Assembly (NCBI RefSeq): GCF_001187725.1
Contig: NZ_LGIQ01000017.1
Coordinates: forward strand, 1-64,000
Reading direction: 5' to 3'
DNA length: 64,000 nt
Source: Brevibacillus reuszeri
GTDB taxonomy: Bacteria > Bacillota > Bacilli > Brevibacillales > Brevibacillaceae
Part shown: positions 32,166 to 40,537 of the stretch, in pieces
Numbering within the stretch: the stretch's first letter is position 1
How the letters are laid out: every line of letters starts with the position of its first letter
Notes under the pieces: generated by a model
What the model saw: the letters and a program-made list of their open reading frames with translations, nothing else
What the model was told of the DNA's origin: nothing
Database searches by the model: none
Made by a program: the position numbers and the translations under genes

Positions 32166-33416
32166 ATGGAAGCTCACGCTCGCTCTCTTTGGCGAAACAA
32201 GCCATATATGCTGCTATTGCTCATCGTTTTTTTCATGCATCTGGCCTCTTATCTGGTCATTCCCGTCTTCCCGGTCTTTTTGCAAAAGGTGCGTACCCTG
32301 CATCTGGCTCAGGTAGGCTTTGTGCTTGGCGCAGGCAGCATTGCTTATCAAGTCGGAAGCCTATTGGGCGGTCCGCTGTCCGATCGGCTCGGCAGACGCG
32401 CAATGATTGTACTCGGCTCCATGCTTCAAGGCAGCGCAATGCTTGGGTATCATTACAGTCATTCATTCGGCTTGTTTCTGTTCTTTTCTTCCGTAAACGG
32501 ACTTGGTCTTGGACTGCTCGCCCCTACGATCAAAGCCATGATCGCGGATGAAGTTGACCAGGCGCAGCGAACTGCTGCTTTTTCTTGGCGTGGTATTCTT
32601 GCCCACTCGGGAATTATCGTGGCAGGCTTGATTATTTCCTGGATGACTGCTTTGGGACAGCAGCCGTTTTTGATTGCAGCCGTTGTCTTTGCCATGCTGG
32701 CTGCCCTCACCTGGTTTACTCTGCCGGACGATCGCTGCGTTGGCCCTGATTGCAAGCGGACACCGCTTTCCGAGTACAAAAACATTTTGACCCACCGCAG
32801 CTTTCTGTTGTTTTCAGGTATTACCTTGCTGATTTGGGCACTATACGCCCAGTTTGCGCTGATTTTGCCTCTCCGGGGAGATTACGTGCTGCGCTCTGCC
32901 ACGTTAATTGGTCTGATCTGGACGATTAATTCGATGAGTGTGGTCATCCTCCAGGGCTTTGTCTCGCGCTTTGTGCTGCAACGGATCAATCCATATATTT
33001 CCCTTGCGATTGGTACGACACTGCTCGGTATTGGCCTTACTGCGATGGGCTGGGCAGAGCATTTTATCACACTCAGCGGGGCTGCTATCTTCTTTATTCT
33101 GGGTGAAATGCTGTTCATGCCAGTTCAGGATAGCCTAGTTACCCATTTTGCCAAAGAAGAATGGCTGGGTGCTTACTTCGGCTTCTCCAACTTCGTCTCC
33201 GGAATCGGAACGGCTCTTGGCACTAGTGTCGGAGGAGCGATGGTAGAGCGACTGGGCGGTGTCGGCAGTCATTCTCCCTGGATTGCTTATGGGATCATCA
33301 CCTTGTTTTTAGCCGTCGTACTCAGTTTGTTTGCTCTTTATGCCATCTCTCGTCATAAAAGGACGGTAGCACCCGAAACCAAGCTTCGCTCTGGCAGAAA
33401 AGAAGGGGCTACCTGA
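32166..33416 (+). CDS. MFS transporter (multidrug-resistance type)
   Basis: A 416-residue MFS protein with about twelve helices. After TM2 lies the conserved loop GGPLSDRLGRRAMIVLG, and the central loop is short and acidic-basic (PDDRCVGPDCKRTPLSEYK). It belongs to the MDR-type DHA exporters by general look. GAAGGAGT lies 6 nt before the ATG at 32166; the longer frame from the upstream terminator has no support. The substrate is unknown. Confidence 0.83.
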   Translation: MEAHARSLWRNKPYMLLLLIVFFMHLASYLVIPVFPVFLQKVRTLHLAQVGFVLGAGSIAYQVGSLLGGPLSDRLGRRAMIVLGSMLQGSAMLGYHYSHSFGLFLFFSSVNGLGLGLLAPTIKAMIADEVDQAQRTAAFSWRGILAHSGIIVAGLIISWMTALGQQPFLIAAVVFAMLAALTWFTLPDDRCVGPDCKRTPLSEYKNILTHRSFLLFSGITLLIWALYAQFALILPLRGDYVLRSATLIGLIWTINSMSVVILQGFVSRFVLQRINPYISLAIGTTLLGIGLTAMGWAEHFITLSGAAIFFILGEMLFMPVQDSLVTHFAKEEWLGAYFGFSNFVSGIGTALGTSVGGAMVERLGGVGSHSPWIAYGIITLFLAVVLSLFALYAISRHKRTVAPETKLRSGRKEGAT

Positions 33417-33447
33417 CCACTACTTACAGAAAGAAGGAAAGACTTCC

Positions 33448-33585
33448 ATGAAGAAACAGGACGATCAAAGCTCGCGCAATCACCCTCAAGCAGCAAAGCG
33501 CAACCATCAGCCCCAACATGTGCAGAACGATGCTCCTGGCTATGGAGACAAAAAATTGGAGGGACCAAATCGACCAGCTACGTAA
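33448..33585 (+). CDS. Small hydrophilic protein, 45 residues
   Basis: ORF of 45 codons beginning MKKQDDQSSRNHPQAAKRNH and ending DKKLEGPNRPAT. It is rich in Gln, Asn, His and Lys, with no hydrophobic segment. AAGAAGG lies about 10 nt upstream and a terminator follows within 10 bp, so it looks like a true gene and may be co-transcribed with the MFS gene 31 bp upstream. The composition resembles minor small acid-soluble spore proteins, but I cannot match a named family. Confidence 0.6.
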   Translation: MKKQDDQSSRNHPQAAKRNHQPQHVQNDAPGYGDKKLEGPNRPAT

Positions 33586-33591
33586 GCATAG

Positions 33592-33637
33592 AAAAAGCCA
33601 TTCTGCTTTCGAACGAGAGCAAAATGGCCTTTTTCGT
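33592..33637. terminator. Bidirectional terminator
   Basis: An inverted repeat with small internal mismatches (AAAAAGCCATTCTGCT against AGCAAAATGGCCTTTTT). It lies between converging genes and carries A and T runs at both ends. Confidence 0.75.
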
Positions 33638-33652
33638 TTTGTAGGTTGTCGT

Positions 33653-34171
33653 CTATTTGATCGGCACTAATTTATACGGGAGTGAAAATGATTCTAGTTT
33701 GTTCAAAAACGTATCATGTGACTGCTGATCGGGCGCAATTAATTGCAAGTAACGGGTGAAATAAAAGACGATGCGGTCCTCGTCTCCTGCTTTGAGCCGG
33801 TAATGGGAAAGCTGTGCGATATCTGTGAGATTGTAAAAATAGTCGTATCGCTCGTCTGTAAGTGCTGTTCGAAATGAACGGCTCACCACGATATCGTTAC
33901 TGCGATGCTCCTGACTGTTTTCTTTCGTCGCTCCCAGAAAACGAAGAAGCTCACCTGCTTTTTTCGCACCGACCTTTTCCACAAGCATGCTGTCATTGTA
34001 CTCGATCTCTAGCACTGTCAGCGTGTGACGGACAGACTCCAGCATCGCCATCAGTACTTTGCGTACAGCCAAATTCTCGGTGGCGAATTGGTTGTCGAAG
34101 ACGTTGAACTCAAATGACGTAGCCTCTCCTTGTTTTCGTGTGTACAAAGTAATGGCATTCACATACGCCAC
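33653..34171 (-). CDS. Protein of unknown function, 172 residues
   Basis: A soluble protein of mixed alpha/beta appearance starting MAYVNAITLYTRKQGEATSF. It has no signal peptide, membrane segment or cysteine cluster, and I recognise no motif. AAGGAGGTGG lies 3-5 nt before the ATG, one of the strongest ribosome sites here. It is 10 bp downstream of the M42 aminopeptidase gene on the same strand and is surely co-transcribed with it. Whether the two work together is unknown. Confidence 0.7.
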   Translation of the reverse strand: MAYVNAITLYTRKQGEATSFEFNVFDNQFATENLAVRKVLMAMLESVRHTLTVLEIEYNDSMLVEKVGAKKAGELLRFLGATKENSQEHRSNDIVVSRSFRTALTDERYDYFYNLTDIAQLSHYRLKAGDEDRIVFYFTRYLQLIAPDQQSHDTFLNKLESFSLPYKLVPIK

Positions 34172-34181
34172 CTCCTTTTCC

Positions 34182-35261
34182 TTAGCGAGGCAGAATCGAT
34201 TCCCATGTAGCGCGGTCCAGCTTGCGGATTACCGAGAATAACAGGCGCTTTGCTGCCTCATAGTCTTTTTTATCAATGATAGATGCATGGCTGTGAATAT
34301 AGCGGGAAGGAATACCGATAACGGCTGATGGTACCCCTTTGCCATGATACTGAACGACACCGGCGTCTGTTCCGCCTTTTGCCACGTAGTACTGATACGG
34401 AATTTTTTCTTCCTCGCAGGTAGAAATCAAGAGCTCACGCAGACCGACCGGCATCACATAGCCAGGGTCGTAAATTCGCATTAAAAGGCCGCTACCCAAT
34501 TTGCCGCCTTCCTCTCTCACGCCTGGAATATCGCTGGCAGGACTTGCGTCTAATGCAAGGAACAGATCTGGATCAATCATGGCTGCAGCCGTTTTTGCCC
34601 CGCGTGTTCCAGACAGCTCCTCCTGCACAGTGGCACCTACGTACACTACATTTGGATGTTCTGGACGCTCATGCAGCTCTTTTGCCAGTTCTACTGCCAG
34701 GCTGCAGCCATAGCGATTATCCCATGCTTTTGACATGATCCGATCTGGGTTGGCCATCTCCTGAAGCGGGCATACTGGTACGATCTGTTGGCCTGGGCGT
34801 ATACCGAGACGCTCTACTTCTGCGCGCGAGTCCACCCCGATATCGATGTACATATTACGAATATCCATCGGACGGTTTCGTTGGTCGTCACTGAGGACAT
34901 GCGGCGGGATAGAGCTGATAACCCCCTCGATAATGCCCTTGTCGGAAACGATTTGTACGCGTTGGGCGAGCAAAACCTGTCCCCACCAGCCGCCGAGTGT
35001 CTGGAACGATATAAATCCTTTATCCGAAATACGCGATACCATGAAACCGACCTCATCCATATGACCGGCAACCATGATCTTCGGTCCATTCTCATCCCCG
35101 CGCATGACACCGAAGATGCTCCCCAGATTGTCGTAGACGATTTCACTCGTATACGTGCTTATGTATTCCCGCATGATATCACGAACCGGGCCTTCGAAGC
35201 CTGCTGCTCCCGGTGCTTGTGTCAAACGATTCCATATTTCTCGTTGAAACGGATTATTCAT
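34182..35261 (-). CDS. M42 family aminopeptidase (glutamyl aminopeptidase/YtoP type)
   Basis: A 359-residue M42 metallo-aminopeptidase, usually a large tetrahedral cytosolic complex that trims peptides. All expected metal and catalytic residues can be seen: His and Asp in VAGHMDEVGFM, the bridging Asp in AWDNRYGC, the catalytic-ligand Glu pair in VQEELSGTRGAK, Asp in LALDASPASD and His in YIHSHASI. Family substrates range from acidic to broad-specificity N-termini. I chose the ATG at 35261 with GGAGG about 12 nt upstream; the upstream in-frame start precedes that site. B. subtilis YtoP is the likely counterpart. Confidence 0.9.
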   Translation of the reverse strand: MNNPFQREIWNRLTQAPGAAGFEGPVRDIMREYISTYTSEIVYDNLGSIFGVMRGDENGPKIMVAGHMDEVGFMVSRISDKGFISFQTLGGWWGQVLLAQRVQIVSDKGIIEGVISSIPPHVLSDDQRNRPMDIRNMYIDIGVDSRAEVERLGIRPGQQIVPVCPLQEMANPDRIMSKAWDNRYGCSLAVELAKELHERPEHPNVVYVGATVQEELSGTRGAKTAAAMIDPDLFLALDASPASDIPGVREEGGKLGSGLLMRIYDPGYVMPVGLRELLISTCEEEKIPYQYYVAKGGTDAGVVQYHGKGVPSAVIGIPSRYIHSHASIIDKKDYEAAKRLLFSVIRKLDRATWESILPR

Positions 35262-35422
35262 CGTGGTCAAGCCTCCTCCATCCAATCAGGATGTTTTTCG
35301 TCGTCTTCTATTATCGACTTACAACCAACGGGATGCAACCGCCGGAAGCAGGAATGTGCACTCTTTTCCCGAATCTGATTACAGTCTAAACGAGAAAGTG
35401 AATGACAGAGGAGGTAGAGATC

Positions 35423-36244
35423 ATGGCAATTGCGATCCGTAAATTAACACAGCGAAAAGAGATCGAGTTGTTAGAGGAATTGGAAGGGAAAATTTGGGAC
35501 CCAGATGATGCCATCCCGTATCATATGACACTTACGATGTCCAAATTCGGTGGTCTGTTGCTCGGAGCTTTTGACGATGACCAGCTGATTGGATTTTTAT
35601 ATAGCTTCCCAGGCTTTACAAATGGCGAAATCCATCTCTGTTCACATATGCTCGGCTTTTTACCTGAATACCGCAAGCGCGGTTTGGGTGTGCAAATGAA
35701 GTGGCTCCAGCTCGACGAAGCGAGGACACAGGGCTTTGCAAAAATTACGTGGACGTACGATCCACTCGAAACCGTTAACGGGGTTCTCAATATCGTCAAG
35801 CTTGGGGGAATCGTTCGCACCTTCCTGCCTGACTGTTATGGTGAACTGAATGACGATTTTAATCGTGGGCTGCCAACGGATCGTTTTCTTGTAGAATGGT
35901 TCGTCGACAGCAGCCGTGTAAAACGTCATCGGACAGGTCAGGCTGCAAGCCCGCTGTTAGATCATGCACCAGAAGTTCTTCGCTATGAAGTGACAGATGG
36001 CATTCCGCGCCCAACCGAGATTTTGCTCCAGCGGGAAGAAGCCGTGCTCCTGCTCCCTGTCCCTGCTCACTTCCAGGATGTAAAACGGGCAGATTTTGAG
36101 ATTGCTCGTCACTGGCGCGAATGGACCGGTCAGTTGTTCGCTCATTACTTGGCACAGGGCTACGTCGTAACCAGCCTCCAAAGAGACGAAGGTATTGTTC
36201 GCTACGTGCTGGAGAAGCAGCCGCTTCACGATATTTTGTCCTGA
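35423..36244 (+). CDS. GNAT family N-acetyltransferase (COG3375-like)
   Basis: A 273-residue protein. The N-terminal 150 residues form a GNAT acetyltransferase fold, with the acetyl-CoA loop FLPEYRKRGLGVQMKWLQLDEA near residue 85 and a strand DQLIGFLYSFPGF before it. The rest (NRGLPTDRFLVEWFVDSSR and following) is typical of the predicted GNAT family COG3375, whose substrate is unknown. GGAGGTAG lies 6-8 nt before the ATG at 35423; the ATG at 35402 lacks a site. It is divergent from the M42 peptidase and followed by ytfP. Confidence 0.82.
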   Translation: MAIAIRKLTQRKEIELLEELEGKIWDPDDAIPYHMTLTMSKFGGLLLGAFDDDQLIGFLYSFPGFTNGEIHLCSHMLGFLPEYRKRGLGVQMKWLQLDEARTQGFAKITWTYDPLETVNGVLNIVKLGGIVRTFLPDCYGELNDDFNRGLPTDRFLVEWFVDSSRVKRHRTGQAASPLLDHAPEVLRYEVTDGIPRPTEILLQREEAVLLLPVPAHFQDVKRADFEIARHWREWTGQLFAHYLAQGYVVTSLQRDEGIVRYVLEKQPLHDILS

Positions 36245-36266
36245 TCGATGTGTTTACGAAGTGATA

Positions 36267-36275
36267 TGTTACAAT
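36267..36275 (+). promoter_or_regulatory. Extended -10 promoter of ytfP
   Basis: TGT followed by TACAAT (36270-36275) matches an extended -10; no good -35 is seen. It lies 39 bp upstream of the ATG at 36314. Confidence 0.4.
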
Positions 36276-36313
36276 GGGGGTTGCCCTACCCTAAATAAAA
36301 AGGACGAGAACAA

Positions 36314-37594
36314 ATGAATCGAACAGATTACGATGTCATAATCATTGGCGGCGGTCCTTCTGGCCTCATGTCTGCCATCGCTGCCTCCAGTCAGGGGGCA
36401 CGTGTTTGTCTGGTGGAAAAAGGCTCCAAGCTGGGACGCAAGCTGATTATTTCCGGTGGCGGTCGCTGCAACGTGACCAATGCCAAGGAACAAGATGAGC
36501 TCATCAAGCAAATGCCAGGAAATGGCCGCTTCATGTATAGTGCTTTGGCGCAATTTGGCAACCGCGACATTATGCGCTTTTTCGAGGAGCTGGGAGTTGC
36601 CTTGAAAGAGGAGGATCGCGGAAGGATGTTCCCGGTAACAGATAAAGCCGTGACAGTTGCCCAAGCCCTGATCGATCTGTTAAAACGCCAAGGCGCAACC
36701 ATCCTGTTAAACAGCTCCGTCAAACAGGTTCTTTATGACGAGGAACGCGTGACAGGCATCTTTCTGGAGTCTGGAGAGGAGCTGACCTCCAGGTGTGTCA
36801 TCATCGCTGTTGGCGGCTGCTCAGTACCACAGACTGGCTCCACAGGCGATGGCTATGCATGGGCAAAAGCAGCAGGACATACAATTACCGACCTGTACCC
36901 GACTGAGGTACCGCTTACTGCAAATGACGCCTGGATCAAGGACAAATCCTTGCAGGGTCTCTCACTTCGGGACGTCGAAATGACCTTGTTTGCTCCTAAT
37001 GGCAAAAAAATCAACACGCAGGATGGCGATCTGATCTTTACCCATTTTGGTCTTTCCGGGCCTGCTTCTCTACGGATGGGTCACTATGTCTCCATTTCCC
37101 AGCGCAAGTATGGAGCAGTGCCGCTCTCGCTCACCATCGATCTGATGCCTGCTAAAACAGCAGATGAAATCGCAAAAGAAAGCTGGAGTCTATTAGAGGA
37201 ACAGCCGAAGAAGGCCGTGAAAAATGTCCTCAAAGGCTATCTTCCTGAAAGAATCATTCCTTTGTTGCTCTCTCTGTCATCCATCGCAGAAGAAACGACT
37301 CTTAGCCATATGAAAAAGCAGGAATGGTCTCTGCTTGCGAAAACGATCAAAGCTTTTCCATTCACCATCACTGGCACTCTTTCGCTGCAAGAAGCCTTTA
37401 TTACAGGTGGCGGAGTGAGCGTCAAAGAGATTGACCCGAAGACGATGGGCTCCAAGCTCAAGGCGGGTCTGTATTTCGCAGGGGAAGTGATGGACGTCCA
37501 TGCGCACACGGGTGGCTACAATATTACAATTGCCTTTTCCTCGGGACATGCCGCTGGGACATCTAGTGCAAAAGAATCATTAGGAATTTTTTAA
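36314..37594 (+). CDS. ytfP: FAD-dependent oxidoreductase, HI0933/YtfP family
   Basis: A 426-residue flavoprotein of the HI0933 (BaiN/YtfP) family. The N-terminal dinucleotide-binding motif VIIIGGGPSGLMSA near residue 9 is followed by GRKLIISGGGRCNVTN, both diagnostic. The C-terminal FAD-contact stretch GLYFAGEVMDVHAHTGGYN is complete. The physiological reaction of the family in bacilli is unknown; gut homologues reduce bile-acid intermediates. The ATG at 36314 follows AAAAAGGACG by about 7 nt. The gene stands alone and ends in an unusually long intergenic region. Confidence 0.87.
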   Translation: MNRTDYDVIIIGGGPSGLMSAIAASSQGARVCLVEKGSKLGRKLIISGGGRCNVTNAKEQDELIKQMPGNGRFMYSALAQFGNRDIMRFFEELGVALKEEDRGRMFPVTDKAVTVAQALIDLLKRQGATILLNSSVKQVLYDEERVTGIFLESGEELTSRCVIIAVGGCSVPQTGSTGDGYAWAKAAGHTITDLYPTEVPLTANDAWIKDKSLQGLSLRDVEMTLFAPNGKKINTQDGDLIFTHFGLSGPASLRMGHYVSISQRKYGAVPLSLTIDLMPAKTADEIAKESWSLLEEQPKKAVKNVLKGYLPERIIPLLLSLSSIAEETTLSHMKKQEWSLLAKTIKAFPFTITGTLSLQEAFITGGGVSVKEIDPKTMGSKLKAGLYFAGEVMDVHAHTGGYNITIAFSSGHAAGTSSAKESLGIF

Positions 37595-37602
37595 AAGATT
37601 TT

Positions 37603-37775
37603 AGGTTTAAACCTGTTTTAATAGGGGAAACTAGTAAGTAAGGTACTCTTTTTCCACAAGAGTGTACCAGCACCTTGCTCCCCCCTAGTTGTAAGGTGCT
37701 GGTCATGACACCTTTACTCCCTTTTATCTTCCCTAGATGGAGTGTCGCCCTGGTGAGCGGCGCTTCTTTTTTTTA
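37603..37775 (+). other. Structured intergenic region with several hairpins and a T-rich end
   Basis: No ORF of note. It contains the 12-bp palindrome AGGTTTAAACCT (37603-37614), a bulged hairpin around 37641-37667, a perfect 10-bp hairpin CCAGCACCTT/AAGGTGCTGG (37667-37676 with 37693-37702), and a GC-rich stretch followed by T8 (37766-37774) that may end ytfP transcription. AACTAG (37629-37634) could pair with CTAGTT in the hairpin loop (37685-37690). This may be a 3' UTR or a small RNA. Confidence 0.4.
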
Positions 37776-37800
37776 CCCGTTCACGTGATCAACTGCTGTA

Positions 37801-37864
37801 AAAAAACACCCGATGCGACAAGAACGGCTTCAGGTAGTGAAGTCCTTGTTCGCACGGGTGTTTT
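37801..37864 (-). terminator. Terminator of the refZ-ezrA operon
   Basis: A long imperfect stem (AACACCCGATGCGACAAG against CTTGTTCGCACGGGTGTT), with the T run on the minus strand after it. It ends transcription of the leftward small membrane protein gene. Confidence 0.75.
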
Positions 37865-37876
37865 CTCGATTCTAGA

Positions 37877-38074
37877 TTAACTAACAAATCGGTATAGGTA
37901 CGCGAAGCCTGCCAACAGAAAGGTAAAGCCGAGGATAAAAAACGTATTGGCCCTTTGCTTTACGCGTTTTTCATTGCCTTGAAAAGCAGCCTTCATACGT
38001 GTCTTCCAGCGGTTTGTACGCGGTTGAAGCATAAGCACAATCCCCATAACCATTAAAAAGATGGGAAAGTACAT
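37877..38074 (-). CDS. Small membrane protein, 65 residues, downstream of ezrA
   Basis: Two hydrophobic segments (FPIFLMVMGIVLMLQ and FFILGFTFLLAGFAYLY) are joined by a basic loop (PRTNRWKTRMKAAFQGNEKR), so both ends should lie outside and the loop in the cytoplasm. It starts 9 bp after the EzrA-fusion gene and is followed by the operon terminator. No family is recognised. The position suggests a link with the divisome regulator upstream, but this is context only. Confidence 0.7.
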   Translation of the reverse strand: MYFPIFLMVMGIVLMLQPRTNRWKTRMKAAFQGNEKRVKQRANTFFILGFTFLLAGFAYLYRFVS

Positions 38075-38083
38075 GGACGTCGA

Positions 38084-40537
38084 TCATCCCTTCTTTTTGC
38101 GACGCAGCAGCCAGCCAGACTCTTCCTCGACTGGTGCCCCTTCTACAACAAGACGAGCATCTTCAGCAAGCTGGTAGCTTTCCGCAAAGGCAAGCTGTCT
38201 AAAGGACTGCTCCGCCTTGGTCAATAGCTCGTTTACTTGACGGTTTTGACGACGATAACGGTTTGTATACTGAATGGCTCCCTCAGCCAGCTGGCAAGTC
38301 GCAATGATTCGCTCCGCCATTTTTTCCGTCTCTTCAACCAGATCATTCGCATCCTGTATCAGTATCGCCACTTCCTCCAAATCGTAACGATATTCCTCCA
38401 TGATGCCCTGAACGCGAGCAAGCGTTTGAATAATTTCTTCAAACATGTACTTCAATTGGTCAGGAATGCCCGGGAGATAGCTGCGCTTGATTTGCTGACG
38501 GATACGAACGAGCGTATTGGAGATGCGCTCCAGCTCGTCCAAAGCGTCATCCTCGGTTTCGATTACCAACAGATCTGGCTCCTCAGCTGGCTGTACAAAC
38601 TCTTCCTGATTGGACGTTAGCTTCGGAATGACCAGCTCGTATTCCTCTTCTTCGTACACAGGCGACTCTTCTATCACAGGATTTGTTTCAACCGCACTGC
38701 TTTGCTGTTTCGTTGTGGCTGGCGCTACAGCTGGGGTTTTCTTTGACTGCTGTACTGCCTGAAGCAAAACAAGTCTTTCTGCCTCACTCAGCTCAGTAGT
38801 GCGAGCTGAGGAATCCTCTACAGGCTGTGACCAACTGTCTTTCTTGCGTGTCGTTTCCAGCTCGACTGGCAGTTCTATGTCCTTATCCAGCGTAGGCAGG
38901 CTTGCTTTTTCACGCACTTCTGGCTTTTCCTCTGCCACGAGTACCTGCTGCTCTTCATACAGCACAGTATGATCGGGCTGCTCGCGGAGCTCGAATTGCT
39001 CTTCTGCAAACGCTTTTGGTACTTCCACATCAACAGGTGCTACGGCAGAAGCCGCTATTTGTTTTTTGGCGACAAGGCCTTCATCAATCGTTTGGTACGT
39101 CGTGTCAATCAGTACCTCAAACGCCTTTTGATGGGTAACCAGCGTCTCCAGACTGCCTTCTTCCAACGCACTTTTCGCAGCAGTAAGCAGCTGCTTTGCT
39201 TGTAACAGGGCATTTTCCAAAGCGTCCTGGTTGAAATCATAGCCATCCCGGACTGCTTGATCAATTCCGGCTTCCAACTGCTTGAACTCTTCCGGCATTT
39301 CTTTTTTCACACGATGCACGAGTGTTGGGATCTGCTCCATGGTGCCGTTGATTCGCTCCAGCAGTTGCTGTGCCTTCAATGTCGTATTGTAAGCCTGGAG
39401 GTCATCACCTGCTGCTCGTGACGTTTTGATCATGCTACGCATCGTTTCAACTTCATCCAGTGATGATTTCAGCTCGTGAAACGACAGGCCATATTCCAAG
39501 CGCAAATCAGACAAACGGCGCTCAATCTGCTCGACCAGCTTGCCGATCTCAGGAATGACCACTTTGTTTTCCTGTTTGGTGACGGCTACCTTTGTTGTAT
39601 CTGATTTCAGATCTGTTAATTCCTGTTCAATCTGGGTCAACGTCTCTCTTGCTTCATCCAGCATTCCCAAAGCGAGAGAAAAGCGGAATCGATCGCACGC
39701 TTCCTCTGCATCCAAAATCATCATTTCCACATCAGGAATACGGTTGCGCAGCAGGTTTTCTTTTTGATCCGCGAGATGGTGGTAGCGAACCTCAGTGGTA
39801 CCGCTGGAACGGCGCATTGGCTTGTCGACTTCGATTACATTGATCTTTTCAACCAGCTCTTCCTTCCAATCCTCCACTTCATCCACTTGCGCAAAAATCG
39901 AACGTCTGCGGATCATCGCATAGATCAAGCCGATTGACAGTCCTGCAAATACGGCTCCAATCGCATAAATCCACCAAGGAATGCCTCCAAATAGCGAATC
40001 GGACTCCTTGGGTGCTTCTTTCGTTTCCTTCTCTGCGTCCGTAGCCGCTGCTTGTCCTGGCTTGCTCTCCAATCGGTTGATTTCCGCGTATACTTCTGTA
40101 ATCAGTGTTTGGATTCCGGTCAAATACTGTTTCTGGTTGCGGAAAGGCTCATAGTACGAAGTGATCTTCTCCTGAAGCATTTCCTCATTGGCCCCTTTTT
40201 CTTTCAGGGCGGGTCCCGCAAATATCCCCAGCTGCTCTGTCTCCATATTGAGCACGACCATGAGAGCATCATCAGGCAAATTGTAGTTATCAAACAGCTT
40301 AGTAGCATAATCCTGGGGGGTATCTGCTTCGGGGGAAGTGTTCTCTACCACTACAACCTTGTATGTTCCAGGCGCATCCTTGAGCGCTGCCTCGAATTTC
40401 GTAATCTCTTCTTTTTTCAGGTATTTGTCAGAGTCCTGTACGATTTGGTCTGTTTTATCTGGAAATGGTGTGGCAAAGGCTGGATTCGTATATAGCAACA
40501 TGCCTGCCAAACAGAGCATGAATAGTTTTCGTTTCAC
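38084..40537 (-). CDS. ezrA: EzrA-type FtsZ-ring regulator with an N-terminal secreted TPM domain
   Basis: An 817-residue protein. Residues 1-22 form a signal peptide (MLLYTNPAFA). Residues 27-155 form a TPM domain (LPDDALMVVLNMETEQLGIFAG), residues 188-209 a membrane helix (IYAIGAVFAGLSIGLIYAMI), and the rest is a cytoplasmic coiled coil. After the helix the text matches B. subtilis EzrA: IFAQVDEVEDWKEEL, then MMILDAEEACDRFRF. The C-terminus has YLPGIPDQLKYMFEE and YTNRYRRQNRQVNELL, again EzrA hallmarks. A proline- and glutamate-rich segment (about 500-660) replaces part of the usual coiled coil. EzrA limits FtsZ ring assembly; standard EzrA has no extracellular domain. GTG start at 40537, overlapping the refZ stop (GTGA). 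Confidence 0.85.
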   Translation of the reverse strand: MKRKLFMLCLAGMLLYTNPAFATPFPDKTDQIVQDSDKYLKKEEITKFEAALKDAPGTYKVVVVENTSPEADTPQDYATKLFDNYNLPDDALMVVLNMETEQLGIFAGPALKEKGANEEMLQEKITSYYEPFRNQKQYLTGIQTLITEVYAEINRLESKPGQAAATDAEKETKEAPKESDSLFGGIPWWIYAIGAVFAGLSIGLIYAMIRRRSIFAQVDEVEDWKEELVEKINVIEVDKPMRRSSGTTEVRYHHLADQKENLLRNRIPDVEMMILDAEEACDRFRFSLALGMLDEARETLTQIEQELTDLKSDTTKVAVTKQENKVVIPEIGKLVEQIERRLSDLRLEYGLSFHELKSSLDEVETMRSMIKTSRAAGDDLQAYNTTLKAQQLLERINGTMEQIPTLVHRVKKEMPEEFKQLEAGIDQAVRDGYDFNQDALENALLQAKQLLTAAKSALEEGSLETLVTHQKAFEVLIDTTYQTIDEGLVAKKQIAASAVAPVDVEVPKAFAEEQFELREQPDHTVLYEEQQVLVAEEKPEVREKASLPTLDKDIELPVELETTRKKDSWSQPVEDSSARTTELSEAERLVLLQAVQQSKKTPAVAPATTKQQSSAVETNPVIEESPVYEEEEYELVIPKLTSNQEEFVQPAEEPDLLVIETEDDALDELERISNTLVRIRQQIKRSYLPGIPDQLKYMFEEIIQTLARVQGIMEEYRYDLEEVAILIQDANDLVEETEKMAERIIATCQLAEGAIQYTNRYRRQNRQVNELLTKAEQSFRQLAFAESYQLAEDARLVVEGAPVEEESGWLLRRKKKG

